NCBI GenBank assembly: GCA_023395515.1
Contig: JAEWZB010000070.1
Span: forward strand, 1 to 40,232
Length of the DNA: 40,232 nt
Direction: 5' to 3'
Source of the DNA: Bacillota bacterium
GTDB taxonomy: Bacteria > Bacillota > Syntrophomonadia > Syntrophomonadales > Syntrophomonadaceae
The notes under the pieces are model-generated. The model was given only the letters and a program-made list of their open reading frames with translations. It was not told where the DNA came from and searched no databases. Position numbers and translations under genes: made by a program. Positions 24,047-33,479 of the stretch are shown here, one piece after another (the stretch's first letter is position 1; every line of letters starts with the position of its first letter).

Positions 24047-25714
24047 ATGAAGAGTGATATCCAAATTGCACAAGAAACAAAAATGCTGCCCATAATTGAT
24101 GTAGCGGAAAAGATTGGACTAACCGAGGAGGATATTGAGCTTTATGGTAAATATAAAGCTAAAGTCTCTTTAGATGTTTGGGAGAAAATTAAAAACCGGC
24201 CTTCCGGTAAACTGGTTTTAGTAACAGCGATTAATCCTACTCCGGCAGGGGAAGGCAAAACTACTACCACCGTAGGTCTAGGGCAAGCCCTGAATAAAGT
24301 AGGGAAAAAGGCTATTATCGCCTTACGGGAGCCCTCATTGGGACCCAGCTTTGGAGTAAAAGGCGGAGCAGCCGGGGGCGGTTATTCCCAAGTAGTACCT
24401 ATGGAAGATATTAATCTTCACTTTACCGGAGATATACACGCTATAACTTCTGCCCATAATTTATTGGCTGCCCTGCTGGATAATCATATTCATCAAGGTA
24501 ATGCTCTAAATATTGATCCGCGGCAGATAGTATTACGCCGGGTCATGGACTTAAACGAAAGAGCTTTAAGAAATATAGTCCTGGGCTTAGGTGGTAAACC
24601 TAATGGTATACCCCGTGAGTCGGGCTTTGATATAAGTGTAGCTTCGGAAGTAATGGCCGCTTTATGCTTAGCTTCTGATTTGATGGACTTAAAAGAAAGA
24701 TTTAAACGTATTGTGGTAGCTTATAATTATGATGGGAAACCGGTTACGGCTGATGACCTTAAAGCCGCCGGCTCCATGGCCTTATTAATGAAAGATGCGA
24801 TTAAACCTAATTTAGTACAAACTTTAGAAAATACCCCGGCTTTTGTGCATGGCGGACCTTTTGCCAATATAGCTCATGGGGCTAACAGTATTATGGCCAC
24901 TCAAATGGGGCTGAAATTAGCTGATTTTATGGTTACCGAGGCGGGCTTTGGTGCGGACTTGGGAGCGGAAAAGTTCTTTGACATCGTGTGCCGTTTTGCT
25001 GATTTTGCACCGGATGCCGTAGTTTTAGTAGCCACCGTAAGAGCCTTGAAAAATCACGGCGGAGTGCCCAAAGACAAGCTATCAGAAGTAGACATGGCTG
25101 CCTTGGAAAAAGGCGTAGCTAATCTGGAAAAACAATTAGAAAACATAAATAAATATGGGGTGCCGGTAGTAGTGGCTCTAAACGAATTCCCCACCGACAC
25201 TCAGGAAGAAATGGATTTCATCATCAAGAAATGTAATGCTTTAGGAGCAGAAGTGGCAGTATCCCAAGTATGGTCCAAAGGCGGAGATGGTGGAGAAGAT
25301 TTAGCCCATAAAGTTATTGCCGCCGCCGAAAAACCCAGCAGCTTTAAATTTTTATATGAATCGGATTTATCCTTAAAAGAAAAAATCGAAAGTGTTTGTC
25401 TGGAAATATATGGTGCGGCCAAGGTGAGTTATGCTGCCGAGGCGAGCCGTCTATTAGCTAAGTTTGAAGAATTAGGTTATGGACATCTGCCGGTTTGCAT
25501 GGCTAAGACCCAATATTCTTTATCAGATAACCCGGACTTAAAAGGTCGGCCCACCGGATTCGAAGTAAATGTAAGAGAAGTAAGATTAGCCGCCGGAGCC
25601 GGTTTTGTAGTAGCTTTGGCCGGTACTATAATGACTATGCCGGGCTTAGGCAAAACTCCCGCCGCTGAAAAAATTGATATTCTAGCTAGCGGGGAAATTG
25701 TAGGGTTATTCTAA
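24047..25714 (+). CDS. fhs: Formate-tetrahydrofolate ligase
   Basis: A 555-residue ATP-dependent formyl-THF synthetase, the normal length. The ATP motif PTPAGEGKTTTT is at residues 64-75, followed by REPSLGPSFGVKGGAAGGGY, FTGDIHAITSAHNLLAALLDN and EAGFGADLGAEKF, all family signatures; the C-terminal part has TIMTMPGLGKTPAAEKID. It makes 10-formyl-THF from formate, or runs in reverse to give ATP and formate from C1-folate. Its location at the end of grd, with fchA upstream, suggests a role in glycine-linked C1 flow. GAAGGAGG precedes the ATG at 24047. Confidence 0.95.
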   Translation: MKSDIQIAQETKMLPIIDVAEKIGLTEEDIELYGKYKAKVSLDVWEKIKNRPSGKLVLVTAINPTPAGEGKTTTTVGLGQALNKVGKKAIIALREPSLGPSFGVKGGAAGGGYSQVVPMEDINLHFTGDIHAITSAHNLLAALLDNHIHQGNALNIDPRQIVLRRVMDLNERALRNIVLGLGGKPNGIPRESGFDISVASEVMAALCLASDLMDLKERFKRIVVAYNYDGKPVTADDLKAAGSMALLMKDAIKPNLVQTLENTPAFVHGGPFANIAHGANSIMATQMGLKLADFMVTEAGFGADLGAEKFFDIVCRFADFAPDAVVLVATVRALKNHGGVPKDKLSEVDMAALEKGVANLEKQLENINKYGVPVVVALNEFPTDTQEEMDFIIKKCNALGAEVAVSQVWSKGGDGGEDLAHKVIAAAEKPSSFKFLYESDLSLKEKIESVCLEIYGAAKVSYAAEASRLLAKFEELGYGHLPVCMAKTQYSLSDNPDLKGRPTGFEVNVREVRLAAGAGFVVALAGTIMTMPGLGKTPAAEKIDILASGEIVGLF

Positions 25715-25749
25715 AAAATTAAACTAAAAAAGTTAAAAACACCGTAAAT

Positions 25750-25792
25750 AAAACCGTTTAAAGCGTAAAGTTTTAGACGGTTTTATATTTTT
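25750..25792 (+). terminator. Rho-independent terminator after fhs
   Basis: AAAACCGT (25750-25757) pairs with ACGGTTTT (25777-25784), with partial extension inside the loop (TTTAAA and TTTTAG). A T-rich tail follows to 25792. It ends the grd-fhs operon. Confidence 0.78.
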
Positions 25793-25943
25793 GCAGAGAT
25801 GAAAAATAGTAAAATGTTAGAATATAGGATAAATAAAAGAACAAAGTGGTAATATTAAAGAAATTTGTGGTATGCGGCGATTTATGTAATGGGTACTGAC
25901 GATTAATATATGGCTACCTTTAAAATAATTGGAGGTTGGTTTT

Positions 25944-26627
25944 ATGCAGGAAACAACAATTTTTCTAGTAGATGACCATAAACTTTTACGGGATACTTTA
26001 CGGATGTTTTTGGAAAGTTGTGCCGGAATAAAAGTTGTAGGGGAAGCCGGGACTTGTGAAGATACCGTACAAAAAGTCTTGCACTTAAAACCGGAAATTA
26101 TATTGATGGATATTACCTTGCCTGATGGTGATGGAGTAGAAGCTACCGTTCAAATTATAAAAGCACTGCCCCAAACGAAGATTATTGCCTTAACTATGCA
26201 TCCTGAGGAGTTTTATCTAATGAAATTCCTGGAAGCCGGAGGAGTAGGTTATGTTCATAAATCTGCAGCCGATAGAGAAATTTTACAAGCCATCGAACAA
26301 GTGAAAGCAGGCAAGGTTTTTCTTAGTTCAGCAGGGGTACAAGTTATGGCGGGACAATTTATTAACCAGAATGCTTCCTCTGCGTCTATAGAATTTGTCA
26401 CCCAGGAAGAAAGACCGGAAATACCTCCCGAGATACTTTCAGATAGGGAAAGGCAAGTCCTGGCATTTCTTTCCCGGGGCTATAATTGCCGCGAGATAGG
26501 TGAAAGATTATTTTTATCTACCAGCACCATTGAAACTTACAAACGCAGGGTAAGTGACAAGCTCCACTTAACCGATAGAAAAGATTTAGTGCAATACGCT
26601 ATCCGTTATAGATTGTTTGAAGACTAA
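25944..26627 (+). CDS. NarL/FixJ-type response regulator, copy 1
   Basis: A 227-residue response regulator. The receiver domain (1-120) has the acidic pair in FLVDDHKLLRDTLRMFLES, the phosphoacceptor D56 in LMDITLPDGDG, Thr in IALTMHP and Lys in YVHKSAADREILQAI. A linker leads to a LuxR-type helix-turn-helix at about 165-215 (LSDRERQVLAFLSRGYNCRE; STSTIETYKRRVSDKL). ATG 25944 follows TTGGAGGTT. The gene is first in the module 1 cluster, and a paralogue starts the second cluster. The target is likely the next operon, and the NarX-like kinase at the window end is a candidate partner. Confidence 0.9.
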   Translation: MQETTIFLVDDHKLLRDTLRMFLESCAGIKVVGEAGTCEDTVQKVLHLKPEIILMDITLPDGDGVEATVQIIKALPQTKIIALTMHPEEFYLMKFLEAGGVGYVHKSAADREILQAIEQVKAGKVFLSSAGVQVMAGQFINQNASSASIEFVTQEERPEIPPEILSDRERQVLAFLSRGYNCREIGERLFLSTSTIETYKRRVSDKLHLTDRKDLVQYAIRYRLFED

Positions 26628-26720
26628 TTAATAATGTAGCGGAAAACATTACAACCTGTTGGCGAAGAATGAGGGTTTAGCACGACAGACTATAAGCTAC
26701 CTCTTTATTAAAATAAATAT

Positions 26721-26740
26721 AGAATATGCGCATATATTCT
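26721..26740. promoter_or_regulatory. Inverted repeat just before the ribosome site of the first molybdoenzyme gene
   Basis: AGAATAT (26721-26727) pairs with ATATTCT (26734-26740) over a 6-base loop, one base before GAGGAG. It could be a regulator site or an mRNA hairpin next to the weak GTG start. No matching site is seen at the second copy. Confidence 0.4.
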
Positions 26741-26754
26741 GAGGAGTTGTTTTT

Positions 26755-29670
26755 GTGAACCTGAGTGATAGGCAAATTCAAATCATTGTGGCTGTTCCTA
26801 ATGAATGGCTGCAAGTTCCAATTATTGATTTATTATCTACCCAGCGTGAAACGTTTATTCGTCTTAAGTCTCTTCCTGAACTTTATCAAAAGGTAAAAGA
26901 AATTCCCTCTTGTATAGTAATTATTGATATTTTTGATTATAAGGAAGATCACCTCGATATTATAAAACGATTATATCGCGAAAATCCCACTTTAACTCTT
27001 ATATCACTAATTTCCAGGGATAAGCTATCTTATGTTCAGGATATAGACTTTAGTTCTTCTTATCTAGTGGCAAAAGAAGCAATTGATAATGAACTTATAT
27101 TAGCAGTTGCTTTTGCTCGTAAGGACCAATTAATTATTAAGAATATGGCTGAGTTACTTCACCAACAAAAACAACTACCTACTTTAACTAAGGAGGTAAA
27201 TCATATGGAAAAAGAAAATGGCCACATTTTCGGCAGAAGCTTTGGCAGACGTACTTTCCTTAAAGGATCAGCGGCAACGGCAGTAGTTGCAACTGGAGTA
27301 GCAATGGCTAATCCTGGAGATACAGTTATTAAGGCATTGGCCGCGGGAGATTCTGCCCCGGGATCATCACAAGAAGAATTATTTCCTTTATCTTGTCGGT
27401 CTAACTGTTTCCAAAGTTGTATGTTAAATGCCCATGTTCGGGATGGCAAGTTGGTAAAGACTAGTATGCGTCCATATCCGGAGGACGATTATTCGGGCTG
27501 TTGTTTAAAAGGCTTATCCATTGTGCAACGTACATATAGTCCCACCCGTCTTAAACAACCACTCCGCAGAGTAGGGGAACGTGGCAGTGATCAATGGGAA
27601 GTTATTTCCTGGGATGAAGCCATAGCTGAGATTGCTGCAAAATTCAAAGAAATCCAAAATAAATATGGAGACCAAGCCCTAGTAGTCGATACAGCATCCG
27701 GATGTTACGGTCTTGTACATGGAGTTCAGGGAATTATTAATAGATTTTCCCACGCAGTGGGGGCAACCCGGATTAATGTTTGTTACGATCAGGCTTTAGG
27801 CTACGGTACTAACCGCGTTATAGGCGGCGGAGTTTGGCTAATGGGTAATGAGACGGCTGATATGTTACGTTCTAAAGCAATTTTCATTTGGGGTTCGAAT
27901 CCTGTCTACACTCAACCTCAAAGCTGGCGTATTATAGCTAAAGCCCAACGTATGGGAGCCAAGGTTGTTTGTATAGATCCAATTAAATCAGCTACAGCCC
28001 ATAAATCTGACGAATATATACCTATCGTGCCGGGTTCGGATTTACTTCTTACCCTATGTATGATGCGCATTATCATCGAAAAAGATTGGCTGGATTATGA
28101 TTATCTTAAGTTTAAAAGTACGGCTCCTTATTTAGTGCGTAAAGATAATGGCAAACTATTGCGTAAAAGTGATTTTACACCAGACTTAAGCCCGGAAGAA
28201 GACGATTATTATGTATGGGATGAAAACACTCAAAGTGCAGCCCTGGCCAAAGAAATGACAGATCCTGCCTTAGAAGGAACTTACACTGTAAATGGGGTGG
28301 AAGTTGACACCTCCTTCACCTTGCTTAAAGAAAGAGTTATGGAAACCGACCTAGATTATACTTCTGAAAAGACTGGCATATCAGTGGAGAAAATTTATGA
28401 ACTGACCGACTTATACACCCACTCCGGTGCTTCCAGTATTTATACCAATTATGGTATTGACCATTATCAAAATGGACACCTTTGGGGAGTCTGTATAGCC
28501 CTGATGGGAGTTATGACTGGAAATATTGCCCGTCCTGGTTGTAGCGTGGGCGGCTTATATGTTAACAGCAGTATAACTTTTAATTTTATCGAGATGTATC
28601 TAGGCGGTTCTACCGGAAAAATGCAAAAAGATGCTATTCCTCAGACTTTTATCGGAGAAGTATTCCGGGAACAAAAACTATTTGATACCCCTTATCCGCT
28701 TAAGGCTATGATTACAGCCTGTTCTAACTCTATAAGCAATTTTGCCCAGCAAAATCAATGGTTTGATGATATTATACCTAATCTTGATTTTTGGGTAGTT
28801 TTAGAAACCGAATTAACCGATACAGCCCGCTATGCAGACATAGTTTTGCCGGTAGCTTTTTGGGCTGAGGTCAACGATTTACGCAGCAGCTATAATAATC
28901 CCTTTTTATCTATTTCCAATAAAGCCATCGAACCGCTTTACGATTGTAAATCAGATCTGGAAATTGTTAATCTTATCGCCCATGCCATGGGACTCCAAGA
29001 ATTCTTCCCCTTAAAAGATGATACTGAATGGATTAAGGTTCTGCTTAATCATGATTTAGTAAAAGCTAAAGGTATAACTTATGAGCGTCTCCAGGAAGAA
29101 GTTAGTATCCGCACAGCAACAAGCGACGGACAGCCCTTTGTGAGGGGGGTTAATGGTTGGCCTACAGCAACGAAGAAGGCGGAAATTTATTGCGAAAATC
29201 CAGTACCGCGTACTGATTTTGGTCAAGACTTGTCTGAAGTTTGGGAGAAAGAACGTCTGCCTTATTTCAAGCCGCCTAATGAAGCATGGAGTGAAAACCC
29301 CTTATTTAAGGAATATCCATTAGTATATATACAAGAACACTCGCGTTTTCGTACACATAGCCAATGGTACAATGTTCCTATGTTGAAAGAATTAGATCCT
29401 GAGCCTCTTTGCAAGCTCAGCCGTAAGGATGCGGAAGCAAGAGGTATTAAGGATGGCGATAAAGTAGAAGTATACAATCAGCGCGGCAAAGTTGTGCTTC
29501 GGGCCATTATAGATGATTCTATCAATGCTGGAATCCTTATCATACCTAAAGGGTGGCAAAGGGAACAATTCGAGGAAGGATGTTACCAGGAGCTTACCAA
29601 TACTTCTTCGGATCTGATGGCTTGCAATTTTGCTTATTATGATGCTTTAGTTAATGTCCGGAAACGATAG
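26755..29670 (+). CDS. Molybdopterin oxidoreductase, DmsA-like, with in-frame N-terminal pseudo-receiver domain (copy 1)
   Basis: 971 codons. Residues 1-150 form a degenerate receiver-like fold: IQIIVAVPNEWLQVPIIDLL, CIVIIDIFDY, LTLISLISRDK and SYLVAKEAIDNELILAVAFA, the last much like the end of NarL-type receivers. The acidic pair of true receivers is missing. Residue 151 (ATG 27205) follows AAGGAGGT (27190-27197) and begins MEKENGHIFG, then a Tat signal (SFGRRTFLKGSAATAVVATG). The catalytic part has C214-x3-C218-x3-C222 and CCLKG, a DmsA-type [4Fe-4S] pattern, then GSNPVYTQPQSWRII, and ends in a cofactor-binding cap (DAEARGIKDGDKVEVYNQRG). Short form: 821 residues. GTG 26755 follows GAGGAG. 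Substrate unknown. Confidence 0.88.
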   Translation: MNLSDRQIQIIVAVPNEWLQVPIIDLLSTQRETFIRLKSLPELYQKVKEIPSCIVIIDIFDYKEDHLDIIKRLYRENPTLTLISLISRDKLSYVQDIDFSSSYLVAKEAIDNELILAVAFARKDQLIIKNMAELLHQQKQLPTLTKEVNHMEKENGHIFGRSFGRRTFLKGSAATAVVATGVAMANPGDTVIKALAAGDSAPGSSQEELFPLSCRSNCFQSCMLNAHVRDGKLVKTSMRPYPEDDYSGCCLKGLSIVQRTYSPTRLKQPLRRVGERGSDQWEVISWDEAIAEIAAKFKEIQNKYGDQALVVDTASGCYGLVHGVQGIINRFSHAVGATRINVCYDQALGYGTNRVIGGGVWLMGNETADMLRSKAIFIWGSNPVYTQPQSWRIIAKAQRMGAKVVCIDPIKSATAHKSDEYIPIVPGSDLLLTLCMMRIIIEKDWLDYDYLKFKSTAPYLVRKDNGKLLRKSDFTPDLSPEEDDYYVWDENTQSAALAKEMTDPALEGTYTVNGVEVDTSFTLLKERVMETDLDYTSEKTGISVEKIYELTDLYTHSGASSIYTNYGIDHYQNGHLWGVCIALMGVMTGNIARPGCSVGGLYVNSSITFNFIEMYLGGSTGKMQKDAIPQTFIGEVFREQKLFDTPYPLKAMITACSNSISNFAQQNQWFDDIIPNLDFWVVLETELTDTARYADIVLPVAFWAEVNDLRSSYNNPFLSISNKAIEPLYDCKSDLEIVNLIAHAMGLQEFFPLKDDTEWIKVLLNHDLVKAKGITYERLQEEVSIRTATSDGQPFVRGVNGWPTATKKAEIYCENPVPRTDFGQDLSEVWEKERLPYFKPPNEAWSENPLFKEYPLVYIQEHSRFRTHSQWYNVPMLKELDPEPLCKLSRKDAEARGIKDGDKVEVYNQRGKVVLRAIIDDSINAGILIIPKGWQREQFEEGCYQELTNTSSDLMACNFAYYDALVNVRKR
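27190..27207 (+). promoter_or_regulatory. Internal Shine-Dalgarno and ATG inside molybdoenzyme gene 1
   Basis: AAGGAGGT (27190-27197), seven bases, then ATG 27205. This is a stronger initiation site than that of the long ORF (GAGGAG with GTG). It marks the start of the exported 821-residue enzyme with the Tat signal at its N-terminus. Confidence 0.8.
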
Positions 29671-29683
29671 GAGGTATAAAAAT

Positions 29684-30301
29684 ATGCGATATGGAATGGC
29701 TATTGATTTAAAGCGCTGCATTGGTTGTCATACTTGCTCAGTAGCTTGTAAAGTGGAGAACAATCTGCCTGATGGCATTTGGTGGAACCGGGTCCTTACT
29801 GTAGGCGGAAAAGAAATAGACACCCCCCAAGGGAGATTTCCTAATGCCCAGATGCAATTTATCACTATAAACTGTCAGCATTGCCAAAACCCGCCTTGTG
29901 TTAAAGCATGTCCGGTAAATGCTACTTATAAACGAAAAGAAGACGGTCTGGTTATGCAAGATTATGATAAATGTATCGGTTGCCGGGCATGTATAGTAGC
30001 CTGCCCGTACAATGCACGTTCTTTCAACTGGAAAAGGCCGGAATATGCCATTGAGGTACAAATGGGTGGTGCTGATGTAACTCCTCATCAATATAACGTG
30101 GTTGAAAAGTGTACTTTTTGTACGCATCGTATCAGCAAGGGTGAAGAACCGGCTTGCATTTCAGCTTGTCCTGCGCGGGCCCGTTATTTTGGGGATTTAG
30201 ATGATCCTGAAAGTGAAGTTAACCAAGCGATTCAAGGTAAAATTACGGTTAATTTATTAGAAGAAAAGGGTACCAAACCCTCAATCTTCTATCTTACTTA
30301 A
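29684..30301 (+). CDS. Four-cluster [4Fe-4S] electron transfer subunit (DmsB/NrfC/PsrB-like), copy 1
   Basis: A 205-residue iron-sulfur subunit. Four cysteine groups are visible: CIGCHTCSVACK near the N-terminus; CQHCQNPPCVKACP; CIGCRACIVACPYNARSF; and CTFCTHRI joined to CISACPARARYFGDLDD. Together these make four [4Fe-4S] clusters, which pass electrons between the NrfD quinol-reactive subunit and the molybdenum subunit. ATG 29684 is preferred: GGAGGTATAAAA precedes it and an in-frame GTG-like start at 29654 lies inside the previous gene. No signal of its own, as usual for subunits carried out by a Tat partner. Confidence 0.93.
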   Translation: MRYGMAIDLKRCIGCHTCSVACKVENNLPDGIWWNRVLTVGGKEIDTPQGRFPNAQMQFITINCQHCQNPPCVKACPVNATYKRKEDGLVMQDYDKCIGCRACIVACPYNARSFNWKRPEYAIEVQMGGADVTPHQYNVVEKCTFCTHRISKGEEPACISACPARARYFGDLDDPESEVNQAIQGKITVNLLEEKGTKPSIFYLT

Positions 30302-30316
30302 AGGAGGGCGAATAGA

Positions 30317-31462
30317 ATGAAACAGAATACCGAAAAAAATCTATTGGCAAATCCGCTGTTTATGAGCTTTGCCCTGCTTGCGGTGGTCGGCTTAGTATGC
30401 TGGTTCCTGCAGTTAACCAAGGGTTTACAACTGACTAATTTGAATAATTTTAATACCTGGGGGTTATATATTACCGGCTTTACTATTTTTACCGGTATAG
30501 CCGCAGGCTCATTGATTTTTGCCTCCTCAGCGTATCTTTTCCCGGGTATGGCGGAATTCAAACCTTACACTAGAATCGCCTCTTTTGTAGGGGCTATCGG
30601 TGGGGTAGTAGCAGCAGGATTATTCATTATTGTTGATATTGGTAATCCGGCTAGAGCCTGGTATATGATTACTAGTGCCAACATATCTTCTCCCATGTTT
30701 TGGGATGCTATAATTCTCGCCTCTTATGTAATAATAGGTATCATGTTTACCCGTCAGCTTATGATGGTGTATGATGGACAAAGAGAAGAAAGTTCTATAA
30801 AGACCATATCTATAGCAGCTTTTATTGCCGGACTTTTAGTAATGGTAACATCGTTCATTTTTGCTCTCCAAGTTGCCAGACCTATGTGGAATGATCCGGT
30901 TCAGCCGGTATCATTTCTGGCAGCAGCAATAGTTGTAGCCTTAGCTTTGCTCATTGTTATTTACAGTATTTTAAATAAAAGTGGTTATATAAAAATGAGC
31001 CCTGATAAGCTAGCTAAGTTAGGCAAAATTGCCGCGGTCTTCTTACTATTTGAACTTTTTCTAGTTTTGGGTGAGGTAGCTCTCGGTTTATATGCTGGTG
31101 CCGGAGAACAAAACCAAATTATTAAATGGTTGATTGCGGGAGAAGGGCAGCTGTTTTTCTGGCTGGAATTAATTGCAATTATAGCTGGAGTAGTACTTCT
31201 ATTGAACAAAAATCCCCAAATTTTAGTTCCAGGTGCAGTGGCAGCTATTTTCGGGATTTTCATGGTTAAATACAACCTTTTGCAAGCTCAGCTCTTGAAT
31301 CCCATAATCACTTATGCGGGTCCTCCCGGATACGGTGCCGGTGCCGGGGTGTATATACCCTCATTAATTGAAATAGGCGTATCATTAGGTATAGTATCTA
31401 TAGGTGCTTTGCTAATAATGGTGGGCTTAAATAAGCTAACCCTAGGTGAAAAGGTAAGTTAA
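30317..31462 (+). CDS. NrfD/PsrC-like membrane subunit, copy 1
   Basis: A 381-residue integral membrane protein with about nine to ten hydrophobic segments, from ANPLFMSFALLAVVGLVCWF to IEIGVSLGIVSIGALLIMVG. The signatures GIAAGSLIFASSAYL and VDIGNPARAWYMITS fit NrfD/PsrC proteins, which exchange electrons with menaquinone and anchor the iron-sulfur subunit. It forms a three-subunit respiratory enzyme with the two genes before it. AAAGGAGGGCG lies upstream of the ATG. DmsC of Escherichia coli is a different family, so this enzyme is DmsA-like only in its catalytic subunit. Confidence 0.9.
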   Translation: MKQNTEKNLLANPLFMSFALLAVVGLVCWFLQLTKGLQLTNLNNFNTWGLYITGFTIFTGIAAGSLIFASSAYLFPGMAEFKPYTRIASFVGAIGGVVAAGLFIIVDIGNPARAWYMITSANISSPMFWDAIILASYVIIGIMFTRQLMMVYDGQREESSIKTISIAAFIAGLLVMVTSFIFALQVARPMWNDPVQPVSFLAAAIVVALALLIVIYSILNKSGYIKMSPDKLAKLGKIAAVFLLFELFLVLGEVALGLYAGAGEQNQIIKWLIAGEGQLFFWLELIAIIAGVVLLLNKNPQILVPGAVAAIFGIFMVKYNLLQAQLLNPIITYAGPPGYGAGAGVYIPSLIEIGVSLGIVSIGALLIMVGLNKLTLGEKVS

Positions 31463-31473
31463 AAAATAAATCC

Positions 31474-31513
31474 CTTAACCGGCAAGCTGATATTTTGGCC
31501 TGCCGGTTAAGGC
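31474..31513 (+). repeat. 12-bp perfect inverted repeat between membrane subunit and TorD-like gene
   Basis: CCTTAACCGGCA (31474-31485) is exactly complementary to 31502-31513 with a 16-base loop. There is no T run after it. It may protect mRNA ends or reduce read-through into the chaperone gene. Confidence 0.6.
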
Positions 31514-31538
31514 TGAAAAATAACGGAGGAAACAAGGT

Positions 31539-32237
31539 ATGCAAAATTCTAAAGGCCAAGATATTCAAAAAGCCATAACGACATCTGATATGTTTCAGAT
31601 ATTATCCCTGCTTCTGCATATTCCCACCCCGGAAATCATTGCAGGTTTATTAGATGGCAGTTTGCCGGAAGATATATTGACAATACTGGGTGAATTGAAT
31701 TTTTCCGTAGAAGTAATTGAAAAATTCAAAACTGACTTTTTACTGATTCAAAATAGTAATATGACGAAAGAAGAACTTTTATTAGAGATGCGCCGGGAAT
31801 ATACCCGGTTATTCAGCCATCCGCAGGAGCCGGAAATTGCTATTTATGAAACCATGTTTAGATATAATCCGGAAACTGGAGAAGAAAGACCCTCCCTTTA
31901 TATTAGCCCCACAGCTTTAGATGCGGAACGCTGTTATAAAAAGGCCGGATTAATAATGTCAAAAGAGCTTAATGAGCCTAGTGATCATATAGCTACTGAA
32001 ATGGAATTTATGACTTATCTTTATACGCGCAAAGCTATTGCCTTAAAAAACCATCTTGAAGAAGAACTGGCAGCAAGAGAAGCCCAAATTATTGAATTCA
32101 AAGAAACTCATTTAAAGAAATGGGCTAAGGCTTTTTTTGAGACCTTAGCATCTATAAATAATAGTGATTATTATAAAATTGTTGGTGAAATCGGCCGGAT
32201 ATTTATGGTCGAAATATTAGAAATTCAAACTGCCTGA
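31539..32237 (+). CDS. TorD/DmsD-like molybdoenzyme chaperone
   Basis: A 232-residue cytoplasmic, mostly helical protein of the TorD/DmsD family (REMPs). Signatures: EMRREYTRLFSHPQEP (the E-Y-x-RLF motif), NEPSDHIATEMEFMTYLYT (the E-P-x-D-H-I motif) and LKKWAKAFFETL. Such proteins bind the Tat signal of the molybdenum subunit and hold it back until the cofactor is in. ATG 31539 follows ACGGAGGA. Only copy 1 has such a chaperone, so it may serve both catalytic subunits, which share the Tat signal pattern. Confidence 0.88.
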   Translation: MQNSKGQDIQKAITTSDMFQILSLLLHIPTPEIIAGLLDGSLPEDILTILGELNFSVEVIEKFKTDFLLIQNSNMTKEELLLEMRREYTRLFSHPQEPEIAIYETMFRYNPETGEERPSLYISPTALDAERCYKKAGLIMSKELNEPSDHIATEMEFMTYLYTRKAIALKNHLEEELAAREAQIIEFKETHLKKWAKAFFETLASINNSDYYKIVGEIGRIFMVEILEIQTA

Positions 32238-32251
32238 ACAGGGTGATAAAA

Positions 32252-33403
32252 ATGATATTAAATAAAGGGAACTCCATTAAGGTTGCAGGAAAAAAATGTC
32301 TTAATAAATTCCATAATAATGTGCAATGTAACTATTGTTTAGGGCATTGTCCTTCTAAGGCGATTTTTTATGAAGACCATAAGATCTTCTTAGATAGAGA
32401 CCAATGCATAGGTTGCGGATTATGCCTCCAAGATTGCCCCACTCAAGTTTTTAGTTCTAACTTATGGGATGAAACATCTATTATCTTCGATATTCAGCAA
32501 GCCAATTGGATAACTACAGAGATATTTTGCGGGAAGCACGTTGCTCCTTATAAAAAAGAATCGGGCGAAGAAAGGGGAGCCATACAAATCCCGGCCTGTT
32601 TAAGTGCAATTTCCCGCGGTGCCTGGTATGAACTAGGATTAAGCACTAAGCTGGAATTACATTTGGAGGCTTGCGAAGCTTGCCCGATGCAAGAGACTAT
32701 AAACCGGTTAAATCATAATATTTATATTGTTTCTGAATGGTTAGAGGCTTCCGGACATGCGATGGATATTAGTTTCATTACCCAAAGCTCTAAAGGGAAA
32801 ACTAAAAAGAATTTAAAAGCCGTGAAATCAGCTCTTAAAGTGACCTCCAGGCGAGATTTTTTCTTAACTATAGCGAATAAAGTTAAGCCGCATATAGAGA
32901 GCAATACTAAAGAACATGGATATGGTGTTAATAAGAACCAAGAAAGCCTGTTGCCGGGTTGGCATAAAAGACTGGCACAAGTATATACGGAAAATATGCA
33001 GGAAAGCGGGGAGCTTGCTTATTGGCCAACTATAAAGAAAAGCAGCGCTTGTCGCAGCTGTGGTATGTGTAATATAGTTTGCCCCACAAAAACCTTGCAT
33101 AATGAGGTTAAGGGAGAAAATTTTGAGCAATATTTTACTAGTGGCTTATGTATAGATTGCCGAATTTGTCAAATATTCTGCCCCCAAGGGGCTATTACTA
33201 GAGATAGGGAAAAGGTAGCCAGACCTTTTGAAGCTATTTCGTTATATAGTGGAATTGTAAGAGAATGTGAACGTTGTGGTTATATAGTTTGCGGATATGC
33301 AAGCGAACTATGTTATTGGTGCAGCGAAGAAGATAAGCAAAATAATGATGCCATGGATTATTATCGTAAATTACTTCTAAATAGAGGCAAGAAAGATATT
33401 TAA
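32252..33403 (+). CDS. Multi-cluster 4Fe-4S ferredoxin-type protein of the molybdoenzyme operon
   Basis: A 383-residue cysteine-rich protein. First pair of clusters: CNYCLGHCP and CIGCGLCLQDCP near residues 26-62. A middle region (IFCGKHVAP; PACLSAISRG; EACEACPM) has more cysteines. A second pair, CRSCGMCNIVCP and CIDCRICQIFCP, lies near 270-320. The C-terminus carries a zinc-ribbon-like set, CERCGYIVCGYASELCYWC. No signal peptide or membrane segment is visible, so it is probably cytoplasmic. A similar protein is common next to TorD in such operons. The role may be in electron supply or enzyme maturation; this is inference. ATG 32252 follows CAGGGTGAT. Confidence 0.72.
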   Translation: MILNKGNSIKVAGKKCLNKFHNNVQCNYCLGHCPSKAIFYEDHKIFLDRDQCIGCGLCLQDCPTQVFSSNLWDETSIIFDIQQANWITTEIFCGKHVAPYKKESGEERGAIQIPACLSAISRGAWYELGLSTKLELHLEACEACPMQETINRLNHNIYIVSEWLEASGHAMDISFITQSSKGKTKKNLKAVKSALKVTSRRDFFLTIANKVKPHIESNTKEHGYGVNKNQESLLPGWHKRLAQVYTENMQESGELAYWPTIKKSSACRSCGMCNIVCPTKTLHNEVKGENFEQYFTSGLCIDCRICQIFCPQGAITRDREKVARPFEAISLYSGIVRECERCGYIVCGYASELCYWCSEEDKQNNDAMDYYRKLLLNRGKKDI

Positions 33404-33479
33404 TTTCTCTTCTGTGTAAACCTCTCACAGGACGTTTTCCCTGCGCAGTTCTCAACTACATAGTAACTATGCCTACTTC

